Below are positions 26,616 to 35,629 of a DNA stretch of 64,000 bases, piece by piece. The stretch is from GCA-2699365 sp036160955. Lineage in GTDB: Bacteria; Verrucomicrobiota; Verrucomicrobiia; Opitutales; Coraliomargaritaceae. Each line of letters opens with the position of its first letter. Position 1 is the first letter of the stretch. The notes under the pieces were generated by a model. That model did no database searches, had not been told where the DNA came from, and saw only the letters and a program-made list of their open reading frames with translations. Where the stretch lies: positions 1 to 64,000 of the forward strand of contig JAYYDJ010000095.1 in NCBI GenBank assembly GCA_036160955.1, in the 5' to 3' direction. A program made the position numbers and the translations under genes.

Positions 26616-27458
26616 ATGCCAGACTTACTTAAAGTTAAGAATCTAAAAATTGCCTTTCAAGGGAGTGGTGAAAGTATTGAGGTAGTGCATGGCATAGACT
26701 TTTCAGTGGCAAGAAGTGGACAGACTGTCGCAATTTTAGGCGAAAGTGGCAGCGGTAAGAGTGTCACTTGTTTGTCGCTGACAAATTTGCTGCCACAGGC
26801 GCCAAGCTGTACAGTGAGTGGCGAAATTCTTTTTGCAGAGAAAGACATTCTAAGGATGAGTGGTAAAGAATTGCGCAAGATCCGTGGCGCGGGTATTGCC
26901 TATATTTTCCAAGAGCCCTCTGCGTCTCTTAACCCAGTTTTTACAGTCGGTTACCAGATAAAAGAGGCCGTGCGGTTACACCGCCCCGATCTTAGCGATG
27001 CTAAAGCGCGCACGATTGAACTACTTGAACTTGTGGGGATTCGCGATGCCGCTCAGCGCTATAGCGCGTACCCGCATGAAATGAGTGGTGGTATGCAGCA
27101 GCGGGTAATGATAGCGATGGCACTCGCTTGTGAGCCTAAGCTCCTCGTGGCAGACGAGCCTACCACAGCTCTCGATGTCACCATTCAGGCTCAGATCATT
27201 GATCTTTTACGCGAACTGCGAAGCAAGCTCGGTATGAGCATTATCCTCATCACGCACAATTTTGGTATAGTTAAAGGCTTTGCTGATGAGGTGCTGGTAA
27301 TGTATCAAGGTAACATTGTTGAGCGCGGTACTGTGGATACTGTCTTGAGCACGCCCCAGCATCCCTATACGAAGGCACTGATTGCTTGTATTCCAAAACT
27401 AGGTGCCAAACAACACCGCCTGACAACAATTGATCAGGAAATGGCAGCCTCGAAATAG
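26616..27458 (+). CDS. Oligopeptide ABC transporter ATP-binding protein (DppD-like)
   Basis: The 280-residue ATPase has Walker A GESGSGKS (about 44-51), Q-loop FQEP, ABC signature MSGGMQQR, Walker B LLVADEPTTALD and the switch His in ITHN. The C-terminus ends in the oligopeptide-type NTPQHPYTKALI-like region (STPQHPYTKALIACIPKLG), typical of OppD/DppD. It is the third gene of the importer, 52 bases after the fused permease, and pairs with the second ATPase at 27784. Confidence 0.93.
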   Translation: MPDLLKVKNLKIAFQGSGESIEVVHGIDFSVARSGQTVAILGESGSGKSVTCLSLTNLLPQAPSCTVSGEILFAEKDILRMSGKELRKIRGAGIAYIFQEPSASLNPVFTVGYQIKEAVRLHRPDLSDAKARTIELLELVGIRDAAQRYSAYPHEMSGGMQQRVMIAMALACEPKLLVADEPTTALDVTIQAQIIDLLRELRSKLGMSIILITHNFGIVKGFADEVLVMYQGNIVERGTVDTVLSTPQHPYTKALIACIPKLGAKQHRLTTIDQEMAASK

Positions 27459-27497
27459 CTTTTTAGCTTGCAGCGAAATAACAGGTACAAAAATCTA

Positions 27498-27686
27498 TTA
27501 GCGAAATTGCTGCTGTTCGCTAATAAACTCGTAGCCGCTACATGCCAAGCGCTGTACCAGTAATTCGCGGCTAATATCTTGAGTTAAGCAAAGATCCTCA
27601 AGCGATTCATAGTCATTTCGCAGAGCAGTATTTATAACTCCAACTAGTAAATTCGGGTCCATACTTTGGTAGCAACTTATATCCAC
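27498..27686 (-). CDS. DUF4250-family small protein
   Basis: This 62-residue product matches the DUF4250 pattern as I remember it: DPNLLVGVINTALRNDYESL, then EDLCLTQDISRELLVQRLACSGYEF. The family is a small helical protein of about 55-60 residues and unknown function. It lies antisense in the 325-base gap between the two ATPase genes of the importer. Start is GTG at 27686 or, just as likely, ATG at 27662 giving 54 residues. Confidence 0.72.
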   Translation of the reverse strand: MDISCYQSMDPNLLVGVINTALRNDYESLEDLCLTQDISRELLVQRLACSGYEFISEQQQFR

Positions 27687-27783
27687 ATTATCTTAATAGA
27701 GTTTTTAAATTCCGATCTCAAGGTAAACTCTTTGTGCAAATAGCTTGAAGCTTTCAGCACATACTATGAAGTAACAAAACCTA

Positions 27784-28590
27784 ATGAGTGAATTAAATAC
27801 CTTAGAACCACTGCTCGTGGTGCGTGATTTACAAGTACACTTTCCTATTCGGGAAGGCGTGTTCCAACGAGTGGTAAGCCAAGTAAAGGCGGTAGATGGG
27901 ATTTCTTTTGAGGTACCGCGTGGATCGACTACAGGCCTCGTTGGCGAAAGTGGTAGTGGTAAAACCACAACAGGTCGTGCAATCGCTAGGCTAACACCGA
28001 TCACATCTGGCTCCATAGGCTATGCAGGGCAAGATTTATCAACGGTCTCTAAGGCAGCGTATTTTCCGTATCGCAAAAAAATTCAGATGATTTTTCAGGA
28101 CCCTTTCAGCTCGCTCAACCCACGCATGAGTATTTATAATAGTGTTGCAGAGCCCCTAGATATTCATTATAAGCACTTATCTAAATCGCAGAAAGAGGAG
28201 CGGGTCGCGCAGTTATTAGAAAAGGTCGGTTTAGAAGCGGATTTTATGCGTCGCTACCCGCACCAGTTTAGCGGAGGGCAGCGACAGCGTATTGGAATAG
28301 CGCGCGCGCTCGCAGTCGAACCAGAATTTATTATTTGTGATGAGCCTGTTAGCGCCCTGGATGTCTCAGTGCAGGCGCAAATTGTAAATCTCTTACAGGA
28401 TTTACAGCAGGAGCTGGGGCTTACCTATTTGTTCATCGCGCATGATTTAGCGGTGGTCGAACACATTAGTGATTTTGTACTAGTCATGACTGAAGGGAAA
28501 ATCGTCGAGCAAGCGCCAGCAGACGCGATCTACTCCAATCCGCAGCATCCGTACACTAAGAAGCTGCTCGCTGCAGTGCCGACGCTTTAG
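27784..28590 (+). CDS. Oligopeptide ABC transporter ATP-binding protein (DppF-like)
   Basis: The 268-residue ATPase has Walker A GESGSGKT, Q-loop FQDPFSSLNPRMS, ABC signature FSGGQRQR, Walker B FIICDEPVSALDVS and switch His AHDL. The N-terminus HFPIREGVFQRVVSQVKAVD is typical of OppF/DppF. It completes the importer with the ATPase at 26616, although the DUF4250 gene lies between them on the other strand. It is somewhat shorter than typical OppF because it ends at the PQHPYTKKLLAAVPTL motif. Confidence 0.93.
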   Translation: MSELNTLEPLLVVRDLQVHFPIREGVFQRVVSQVKAVDGISFEVPRGSTTGLVGESGSGKTTTGRAIARLTPITSGSIGYAGQDLSTVSKAAYFPYRKKIQMIFQDPFSSLNPRMSIYNSVAEPLDIHYKHLSKSQKEERVAQLLEKVGLEADFMRRYPHQFSGGQRQRIGIARALAVEPEFIICDEPVSALDVSVQAQIVNLLQDLQQELGLTYLFIAHDLAVVEHISDFVLVMTEGKIVEQAPADAIYSNPQHPYTKKLLAAVPTL

Positions 28591-28620
28591 TGCCTTGTGC
28601 GTTCAAGTGACTTCAATGAA

Positions 28621-29520
28621 TTATTCAACCGTAATTGGAATCACGATCTCATTCATGCCCGGTCCTTGTATATACAAACTTCCAGCGCCTGGCTCACCCG
28701 CTTGCACGGCAATATTTACTGTTCTAGCTGTTTCGGGTATAATCACCTCTGGCATAATAACACTACTAGGAATGTCTGTTGTTACATTTATATATAGTCC
28801 ACCCATAGGCGCTGGATTATCCATAGCAAAGGCGAGCGCTTGGCGCTGTCCTTTTTGTAGTGTCAAACTATCAGGGATGACTCGCAGTGGTAGGGCAGGG
28901 TCTACTTTAAGAGTACCTGCACTCTCAGTGCTAACGCCTCGGACCTCAACTAAATGAGACATTGCTGGGGTAACATTTGGGACAATATACTGGAGAGTAT
29001 TACTAGAAATAAAGCGGGTGTTTGCTTCCACACCTCCGACATAAACTTTGTCTCTGCGCGAGAAACCCCGACCCAAAACTGCTAGTGAGGTTCCAATCGG
29101 AGCTCGGCTTGTATCCAGGGAGATCGAATAGCGATCGATTAGCTTCATTTGCTCGATACTCGATTGAACAGTAGCATCTTTAATCACCTTGTCTTTGTTA
29201 ATAAATTTGTAATCCAGAACATAGTAAAAGCGGGCACTGTCTCGATTCTCTGGCATTGTATAGTCATAATCAAAGTAAGCTTCACCAACTTCGCTTTGGC
29301 TCATCTGGTGTGTTTCCCCATCAATCACAATTGATGCGCTCATGCTTTCGCGAATGACAGACTGATTACTAAGCTTAGCATAAGCGCTCAAAGTATAAAT
29401 CCCAGAAGGATTGGCTGGAACGCGTGTGGGTGTCATATTTTCTATCTGAGTATTACACCCAGACAATCCCAATAGTAGAACTAGAATAAAAGCGCTAAAA
29501 ATGTAACATATTTTAATCAT
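28621..29520 (-). CDS. IPT/TIG-domain lipoprotein of unknown function
   Basis: The 299-residue protein has a lipoprotein signal peptide (lipobox LSGC, C22). A beta-rich N-terminal domain follows (about 35-130). Next is an IPT/TIG Ig-like domain (about 135-205: SLDTSRAPIGTSLAVLGRGF, KVYVGGVEANTRFISSNTLQ, VPNVTPAMSHLVEVRG), and a third beta domain ends in VPITVE-like strands. It is probably an outer-membrane or periplasmic binding or scaffold protein. It converges with the importer operon. No enzymatic motif is seen. Confidence 0.72.
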   Translation of the reverse strand: MIKICYIFSAFILVLLLGLSGCNTQIENMTPTRVPANPSGIYTLSAYAKLSNQSVIRESMSASIVIDGETHQMSQSEVGEAYFDYDYTMPENRDSARFYYVLDYKFINKDKVIKDATVQSSIEQMKLIDRYSISLDTSRAPIGTSLAVLGRGFSRRDKVYVGGVEANTRFISSNTLQYIVPNVTPAMSHLVEVRGVSTESAGTLKVDPALPLRVIPDSLTLQKGQRQALAFAMDNPAPMGGLYINVTTDIPSSVIMPEVIIPETARTVNIAVQAGEPGAGSLYIQGPGMNEIVIPITVE

Positions 29521-29647
29521 TTACCTAGCAATGCTTGTACTCGAGTATTCGGCAAGCAAAACTGCTTATTTAAGTTAATTGCTTCTTGATTTCTTAGATC
29601 GCAGTAAGAGGCTAATTTTTATTTAGAGGTACTTAATATTTGAATTA

Positions 29648-30835
29648 GTGAAATCAATACTTCCTAGGTCTCGAACAAATGTGCTATCCACTCTGCCAAT
29701 TGGAGTTTACTGCCATGTACCATTTTGCGCATCCACTTGTGATTTTTGTGCCTTTTATCATGAGAAGCCAAGGCGCGGTGATCTAAACCGCTATTTAGAT
29801 GCGATGGACTTAGAATTCTCACGCTTGCCCATGGGTCGTGAAGTGGGAACAATCTTTTGGGGTTGGGGTACTCCTGGTTTATTATCAGCAAAAGACTTAG
29901 AGCGCATGGGGCGAAGCCTACTCGAGCGCTTGCCAAATGCGCCGCAGGAATGGACTGTTGAAATGGCGCCGTCCACCGTTAAGGCGGATAAGTTAGTTGT
30001 TCTGCGCGATTTAGGAGTGACGCGCATTTCTATGGGAGTACAAAGCTTTGATGCCAAATTACTCGAATCTCTTGGACGCTTGCATAAACCAAAGCAGATC
30101 TACAAGGCGTGGGATCTCATTCAAGATGCAGCTTTTAGTAATACAAACTTGGACTTGATCTTTGCGATACCAAACCAATCGATACAAGGCTGGGAGTCTG
30201 ACCTACGAGAGGCGGCAAAGCTGCGTCCCAATCATATTTCTACGTATTGCCTAACTTTTGAAGAAGATACTGCGCTGTATGTTAAACTATCCGAAGGAAA
30301 AGTAAGCATCGATGCAGATCGAGAGCTTTACTTTTACGAGCGAGGATGGGAGCTCTTAAGCGAGCTCGGTTTTGAACAATATGAGGTCTCTAATTTCTCA
30401 TCGAATAGGTCGGGCCAATGTCAGCATAATTTAAATACTTGGCGTATGCACGAATGGATCGGTTGTGGCCCGTCTGCAGCAAGTCAGTACGGAGGTTTTC
30501 GGTATCAGCGTGCGGCGAATCTAGACCAATGGATTGAGGACTTATCTAATAAGGATGAAGAGGGTAGCCGAATAGAGCAAACAATGCTCGATGATAGAAT
30601 ACTTTTTTTTGATGCTGTGATTTTTGGACTGCGCATGAATAAGGGTATTGAGTGGAGGCGATTACAACGTCGTTTCCCGGGTGCTGGTTCACTCCTACAG
30701 TTGCAGAAGTTACTACAAAAATATGTGAATGAAGGCTTAGTTATTCAAGAGGGTACGCTTTTTAGGCTGAGTCCTAAAGGACGATTGCTTGCCGATGGAA
30801 TTGGCAGTGCCTGCTTAGAGCTCATTTCCAAATAA
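29648..30835 (+). CDS. hemW: HemW-like radical SAM protein (heme chaperone family)
   Basis: The 395-residue protein has the HemW SAM-cluster motif CASTCDFCAFY (CxxxCxFC) and the family run GVYCHVPFC, TRISMGVQSFDAKLLESLGR, LDLIFAIPNQSIQGW, HISTYCLTFEEDT and YEVSNFS. HemW binds heme and delivers it to respiratory enzymes; it is often annotated as oxygen-independent coproporphyrinogen oxidase. One oddity: the SAM-binding GGGTP motif reads GWGTP here (FWGWGTPGLLS), a change reachable by one base. The C-terminal winged-helix region (RMNKGIEWRRLQRRF) is intact. GTG start. Confidence 0.88.
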   Translation: MKSILPRSRTNVLSTLPIGVYCHVPFCASTCDFCAFYHEKPRRGDLNRYLDAMDLEFSRLPMGREVGTIFWGWGTPGLLSAKDLERMGRSLLERLPNAPQEWTVEMAPSTVKADKLVVLRDLGVTRISMGVQSFDAKLLESLGRLHKPKQIYKAWDLIQDAAFSNTNLDLIFAIPNQSIQGWESDLREAAKLRPNHISTYCLTFEEDTALYVKLSEGKVSIDADRELYFYERGWELLSELGFEQYEVSNFSSNRSGQCQHNLNTWRMHEWIGCGPSAASQYGGFRYQRAANLDQWIEDLSNKDEEGSRIEQTMLDDRILFFDAVIFGLRMNKGIEWRRLQRRFPGAGSLLQLQKLLQKYVNEGLVIQEGTLFRLSPKGRLLADGIGSACLELISK

Positions 30836-30887
30836 GAAGTACCATAGTATATTTGTAGGGTTTTTAATTTTGTCTCGATTGATCTAA

Positions 30888-32072
30888 GTGCACATTCCAA
30901 ACAGGCAATCAGCGCTAGATGCGCTTCATCGATTCCTTCCACATGCAGGGAAAAATTATGCGTCGAGAAGAAATTATGTTAGTGCTTTAAGTACTGGCGC
31001 TAATGTTTCTGGTCTCTCGCCCTGGGTAAGAACGCGATTATTACAAGAGTGGGAAATTATTAATCATGTTCTTGATCACCATAGCGCTGGCGCCGCTAGC
31101 AAGTTTATAGACGAAGTGTGTTGGCGCACTTATTGGAAGGGTTGGTTACAGCTTCGCCCATCCGTTTGGGGACATTATTTAGCAGAGCTGAATCAAGCGC
31201 GTGAGGTATCTTTTATGGATCCTTGTTATCAAGCAGTAATTGCTGGGAAAAGTGGAGTTGAGTGCATTGATGAGTGGACTCAGGAGCTTCAGCAGACTGG
31301 GTATTTACACAACCACGTGCGGATGTGGTACGCGAGTATTTGGATCCATACGCTAAAGCTTCCGTGGGTCTTAGGTGCTGATCTATTTATGCAATATTTA
31401 CTCGATGGTGACCCCGCGAGTAATACTCTTAGCTGGCGCTGGGTTGCCGGATTGCACACGGAAGGAAAGACTTATCTTGCGCGTCCAGATAATATTCGAA
31501 AATACACCCAAGGTCGCTTCGAAGTTAAAGAGAGATTAGCGACCAAAGCGATTATTACCAAGCCCTTTCTAAGGCATAAGCCATGCAGTCTACCAAACTT
31601 AGGACCTCCTCCACAAAAAAATTCACGCGTAGGTGTACTTTTACAAGAAGATGATGTGTGTGCGCTCAATTGGTTGGTTACGAATCAAGATAAAGCTGAT
31701 ATTCATATAGCTGGCTACTATTCACCGGCAGTGTATACGATAAATAAAATTGCTCCTATGGTGTCGCGGTTTCGCCAAGAATCGTTACGTTCAGTACTCC
31801 AAAATGACCATCCGATGTTTAAAGATGTTTATTCTTTGAGCAACTGGGTAGTAACGAATCAATTAGATACCGTGCTTATGGCTGAAGTTCCAACTGGAAT
31901 GTGGGATTCGATAATACAAGATCTTAAAACTGCTATTGAAGCGCAAGGAGTGAAGTTATCCATGCAGCGTTGTCCCTGGGATGCCCATTTTTACCCTTTA
32001 GCCACAGCTGGATTCTTCCGCTTTAAGCAAGGTATACCTGCGGCGCTTGATTTAATCGTATCGTCTTCTTAA
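30888..32072 (+). CDS. Photolyase/cryptochrome-like FAD-binding protein with unusual domain order
   Basis: The 394-residue product begins directly with the photolyase FAD-binding domain (about 1-235). Visible motifs are YVSALSTGANVSGLSPWVRT, WRTYWKGWLQLRP, TGYLHNHVRMWYASIW and GDPASNTLSWRWVAG. The usual N-terminal alpha/beta antenna domain is absent. Instead an alpha/beta-looking domain of about 150 residues follows (about 245-394: RVGVLLQEDD, WVVTNQLDTVLMAEVP, GFFRFKQGIPAALDLI), suggesting a circular permutation. Whether it repairs DNA, senses light or does something else is unknown. Its 3' end overlaps convergent rpoN by 21 bases. GTG start. Confidence 0.8.
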   Translation: MHIPNRQSALDALHRFLPHAGKNYASRRNYVSALSTGANVSGLSPWVRTRLLQEWEIINHVLDHHSAGAASKFIDEVCWRTYWKGWLQLRPSVWGHYLAELNQAREVSFMDPCYQAVIAGKSGVECIDEWTQELQQTGYLHNHVRMWYASIWIHTLKLPWVLGADLFMQYLLDGDPASNTLSWRWVAGLHTEGKTYLARPDNIRKYTQGRFEVKERLATKAIITKPFLRHKPCSLPNLGPPPQKNSRVGVLLQEDDVCALNWLVTNQDKADIHIAGYYSPAVYTINKIAPMVSRFRQESLRSVLQNDHPMFKDVYSLSNWVVTNQLDTVLMAEVPTGMWDSIIQDLKTAIEAQGVKLSMQRCPWDAHFYPLATAGFFRFKQGIPAALDLIVSSS

Positions 32073-33500
32073 ATTTGTCGGTAGAATACCCAACTCTTCT
32101 CGGTATTTAGCTACTGTGCGGCGCGCAATTTTTATCTCTTTCTCTTTTAATAGATCGACTATTTTTTGGTCAGAGTGGGGTTTAGCGGTATTTTCTTCCT
32201 CAATTAGATGTGCGATCATATCTTTAATTGATTTATTCGATACGGATTCTCCGCTACTCGAGGTGAAGCCAGGGGTAAAAAAGTATTTGAAAGCAAACAC
32301 ACCATGTGGTGAGCGCATATATTTATTTGCAATAGCACGCGATACAGTCGTTTCATGCACATCTACGGTCTGCGCAATTGTGTTCATCGTTAGTGGTCTT
32401 AACTTTGCGATTCCGTGCTCAAAAAAGTCGGACTGGAAAGATAGAATTTCGCGGGTAATACGCTCGATGGTTTGTTGGCGCTGCTCAATGGAATTAATCA
32501 GGAATTTCCCTGATCGCATGCGCTCAAGCATAAAGTCTTTTTCTTTTTTACTGAGGGTTCCTTTAGCAAGCATTTCTTTATAGACTCCGCTTATTCTTAA
32601 GCGGGGTATATAGTCATTGTTAAGTAGCACTTGCCATTTTCCGTAATCATCTTTAAAAACAGTTACGTCTGGTTCTATAACAGTATTACTGTCAGCGCTG
32701 AATCTCTTTCCAGGAGCAGGATCTAGGGTCGCGATCTCTTCAATAGCAGTTTGTATATCGTCGGTTGTAGTACCTGTCTTACGCGATAGTTCAGGTATAC
32801 GTCGGCGTATGAGAAGCTTGAAATAATCTCGTATAATACGCGCAGCGACCGAGTTGCCGCGCCCATTTAATTCTAACTGCGTAATTAAGCAGTCTTGCAT
32901 ATTATTTGTGCCGATCCCAGGAGGGTCGAATGATTTTAATAAAGCTGCTGCGCTTTGAACTGCGCTGTAGGAAACGCGACTAGTGAGGGCTACATTCGAT
33001 AAAGTTTCCGTCAAGAAGCCGCTCTCGTTAAGGCTACCAATTAAGTAGGTGAGGGCTTCTCTCTGCTCGTCCGTACAGTCAGCTAAGTCAGCTTGCTCGA
33101 TTAGGTGTTGTTGGAGTGAAACTCCAACAGTGAGCGAGTTCATAAAATGTTCTCGCCGCTCAGCTACTTCGTTTGTGACAAGTGAAGGAGTATTTTCTTG
33201 GGCAAATTGCTCGCGCACATCTTCACTCATTCGCTCAAGAATACTATAGTCTTCAGCATCAAAATCTAACTCTTTCTCAGGTTCTGGCTCACTTACATCT
33301 GGTTCGCTGATGCGCTCCTCAACACTAATACTATCTATAGATAGCTCTTCGAGTAGCGGATTCGCCTGTAATTCCTCTAAAATAGCGGTTCGTAGATCTA
33401 CTGCTGGCGCTTGCAGTATTTTCAGAGAATTTCTTAACTGCGGCGCTAGTACAAGCGATTGAGTTTGCTTTTGTGATTGTTGAAATTCGAGCGCGCACAT
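32052..33500 (-). CDS. rpoN: RNA polymerase sigma-54 factor
   Basis: Sigma-54 directs activator-dependent transcription from -24/-12 promoters. From the ATG at 33500 the 482-residue protein shows region I with Q-rich helices (LEFQQSQKQTQSLVLAPQLR, LKILQAPAVDLR, LQANPLLEE), an acidic region II, the core-binding region III with LDPAPGKRF, the helix-turn-helix (TMNTIAQTVDVHETTVSRAI) and a C-terminal RpoN box ARRTVAKYRE. The frame stays open 23 codons further, but the family start fits the chosen ATG. No enhancer-binding protein is in the window. Confidence 0.96.
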   Translation of the reverse strand: MCALEFQQSQKQTQSLVLAPQLRNSLKILQAPAVDLRTAILEELQANPLLEELSIDSISVEERISEPDVSEPEPEKELDFDAEDYSILERMSEDVREQFAQENTPSLVTNEVAERREHFMNSLTVGVSLQQHLIEQADLADCTDEQREALTYLIGSLNESGFLTETLSNVALTSRVSYSAVQSAAALLKSFDPPGIGTNNMQDCLITQLELNGRGNSVAARIIRDYFKLLIRRRIPELSRKTGTTTDDIQTAIEEIATLDPAPGKRFSADSNTVIEPDVTVFKDDYGKWQVLLNNDYIPRLRISGVYKEMLAKGTLSKKEKDFMLERMRSGKFLINSIEQRQQTIERITREILSFQSDFFEHGIAKLRPLTMNTIAQTVDVHETTVSRAIANKYMRSPHGVFAFKYFFTPGFTSSSGESVSNKSIKDMIAHLIEEENTAKPHSDQKIVDLLKEKEIKIARRTVAKYREELGILPTNLRRRYD

Positions 33501-33716
33501 AGTTTCTACAAAGTCTATGGATAGCTGGTTGACTTGAGTATTTTTTGAGCAATTGTTGCAAAAAACCAATCTTCAGAATAAATAAAAATCATTAACAATG
33601 ATGTCTGCAAGGTGTTTTTTATTTAATCTAGCATGATAATTGCTTTTGTTTATCTTATTTTTTTATGTTCGTATGTATAATTTGACACTCGATATTTCCT
33701 AGTTTTTTTTGTTTGA

Positions 33717-34034
33717 GTGATAACATTTACTGACAGCGCCTCTTCTCATATACTGGGCATGTTGCAAGATAAGGCGTTACTTGGTCAGCTACTTAGAATC
33801 TTCGTTGAGGCAGGTGGTTGCTCTGGATTTGAGTATGGTATGTCTTTCGACGATTCCAAAGAGGGTGACGCAGAGTTGTCCCACAATGGTGTGACTTTTT
33901 TAATCGATGCCGCCAGTCTTGAATATTTAGATGGTAGTGAAATTCACTTTGATGACGGTCTAAATGGTAAGGGTTTTGAAATTCGTAATCCAAATGCTAG
34001 CAGTACCTGTGGTTGTGGCCGCTCGTTTAATTGA
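33717..34034 (+). CDS. A-type iron-sulfur cluster carrier (IscA/ErpA/HesB family)
   Basis: The 105-residue protein has the three A-type cysteines: C35 (EAGGCSGFEYG) and C98/C100 (STCGCGRSFN). Length and order match ErpA/IscA carriers, which deliver Fe-S clusters to enzymes such as LipA. It is divergent from rpoN and is not in an isc or suf operon, so ErpA is the likeliest equivalent, but the sequence does not separate the paralogues. GTG start, no Shine-Dalgarno. Confidence 0.92.
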   Translation: MITFTDSASSHILGMLQDKALLGQLLRIFVEAGGCSGFEYGMSFDDSKEGDAELSHNGVTFLIDAASLEYLDGSEIHFDDGLNGKGFEIRNPNASSTCGCGRSFN

Positions 34035-34120
34035 TATAGATATATGACTGTCTACAGTTCATTAAAATGTATATTCGCTCAAGTATTACGCTCGTGGCTT
34101 GGTTTAACTCGCCGTGTAAT

Positions 34121-35527
34121 TTAAGTAAGTCCTGCCATTTTCGCAGGATCTAATAAATTATTAATTTCTTCAGCGGTCATTTTTAATGCATCCATTCTTT
34201 CTATACAAATTTCTCTTACAGTTCTTTTAGTAGCGATACTTTCTTTAGCAATTTCAGAGGCTAGGTCATAACCTATTTTTGGGGCTAAGGAAGTGACCAT
34301 AGAAAGTGAATATTCTATTAACGATTCACATCTTTGTGGATCTGATTCTAATCCGAGTAAGCATTTCTCACGGAATGCTTTAAGTCCATGTGTCATTAAT
34401 TGTAAGGACTCTGATATAGTATGTGCCATAAGCGGCATATATGTGTTGAGTTCTAAGTGACCATTAGCCCCTGCCCAGGTGACTGTTGTTTGATTTCCAA
34501 ATACTCGAGCCGCGATCATGGTTAGTGATTCTGACATGACAGGATTGACTTTGCCAGGCATGATAGATGAGCCAGGCTGAGTCGCTGGTAATTGAATTTC
34601 TCCAATAGAGCAGCGTGGGCCGGACCCCATAAGCCTTATATCGTTCGCAATTTTAAAGAGGGAAGTACATATCGTCGATAATTGCCCATGGCACTCAACT
34701 AATCCATCTTTGGCAGATTGCGCTTCAAAATGATTTTCTGCCTCCTTGAATTTAATTTCAGTGGTGTCTGAAATTATATTTATTGCCTTGGTGGCAAAAT
34801 CTATGTCGCAGTTTAGACCTGTCCCGACTGCAGTACCCCCTAAGGGTAATTCTGAAAGAGCATCGAGTGCTTTGTGAGCTCTTTGTATTGCATATTGAAG
34901 TTGTTTTGCATAACCACCAAATTCTTGCCCTAAGCTAATTGGCGTGGCATCCATTAAATGGGTTCTGCCTATCTTGAGAACATCTTTAAACGCCTCAGAT
35001 TTTTGAACAAGCGCTTGATAAAAAAGTTCTAGTTCGTGAAGCAACTCATTTTTTATCTTTAAGCTAATTGCAATGTGTATGGCGGTAGGAAATGTATCAT
35101 TCGACGACTGAGATTTATTCACATCGTCATTGGGGTGGACGCAGAGCTTGCTATTACCATCTTTTGTAGTGCTTGCGCCAATTTGGTTACTACGATTAGC
35201 GATCACCTCATTGACGTTCATGTTAGTGGACGTGCCTGACCCAGTTTGATATACATCGACTGGGAATTGTTCATAATGCAGCCCATCATAAATTTCTTTA
35301 GCTGCAAGAGTAATGAATTCTCTTTTCTTATCTGATAAAAGACCTAGCTCAGAATTAACTTGGGCAGCGGCTAACTTAATCAATCCATACGCACGGATAA
35401 GCGCTCTATCCATCGGTATTCCTGATATTTGGAAGTTTAGGACCGCACGTTGAGTAGAGGCGCCATAGAGCGCATTAATTGGTACTTCCATTTGACCCAT
35501 GGAGTCGGACTCAGTTCGCATTTTCAT
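34121..35527 (-). CDS. fumC: Fumarate hydratase, class II
   Basis: This 468-residue, iron-independent fumarase interconverts fumarate and malate in the TCA cycle. Motifs: GASTQRAVLNF, YQTGSGTSTNMNVNEV, SQSSNDTFPTAIHIA, GRTHLMDATPISLGQEFGGY, LGGTAVGTGLN, and the superfamily signature GSSIMPGKVNPVMSE with the catalytic serine loop. The thermostable class II form explains the absence of Fe-S cysteines. Two nearby ATGs (35527 and 35521) are possible starts. It stands alone. Confidence 0.97.
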   Translation of the reverse strand: MKMRTESDSMGQMEVPINALYGASTQRAVLNFQISGIPMDRALIRAYGLIKLAAAQVNSELGLLSDKKREFITLAAKEIYDGLHYEQFPVDVYQTGSGTSTNMNVNEVIANRSNQIGASTTKDGNSKLCVHPNDDVNKSQSSNDTFPTAIHIAISLKIKNELLHELELFYQALVQKSEAFKDVLKIGRTHLMDATPISLGQEFGGYAKQLQYAIQRAHKALDALSELPLGGTAVGTGLNCDIDFATKAINIISDTTEIKFKEAENHFEAQSAKDGLVECHGQLSTICTSLFKIANDIRLMGSGPRCSIGEIQLPATQPGSSIMPGKVNPVMSESLTMIAARVFGNQTTVTWAGANGHLELNTYMPLMAHTISESLQLMTHGLKAFREKCLLGLESDPQRCESLIEYSLSMVTSLAPKIGYDLASEIAKESIATKRTVREICIERMDALKMTAEEINNLLDPAKMAGLT

Positions 35528-35629
35528 TTTTCATAATGTAGATTTTAATTGAAGCAAATACTACTAGATTCGCAAAATTTTGTTGGTTATTTTAAAGTTG
35601 TTGTAGTGCATAATGAAAATCCATTGTGT

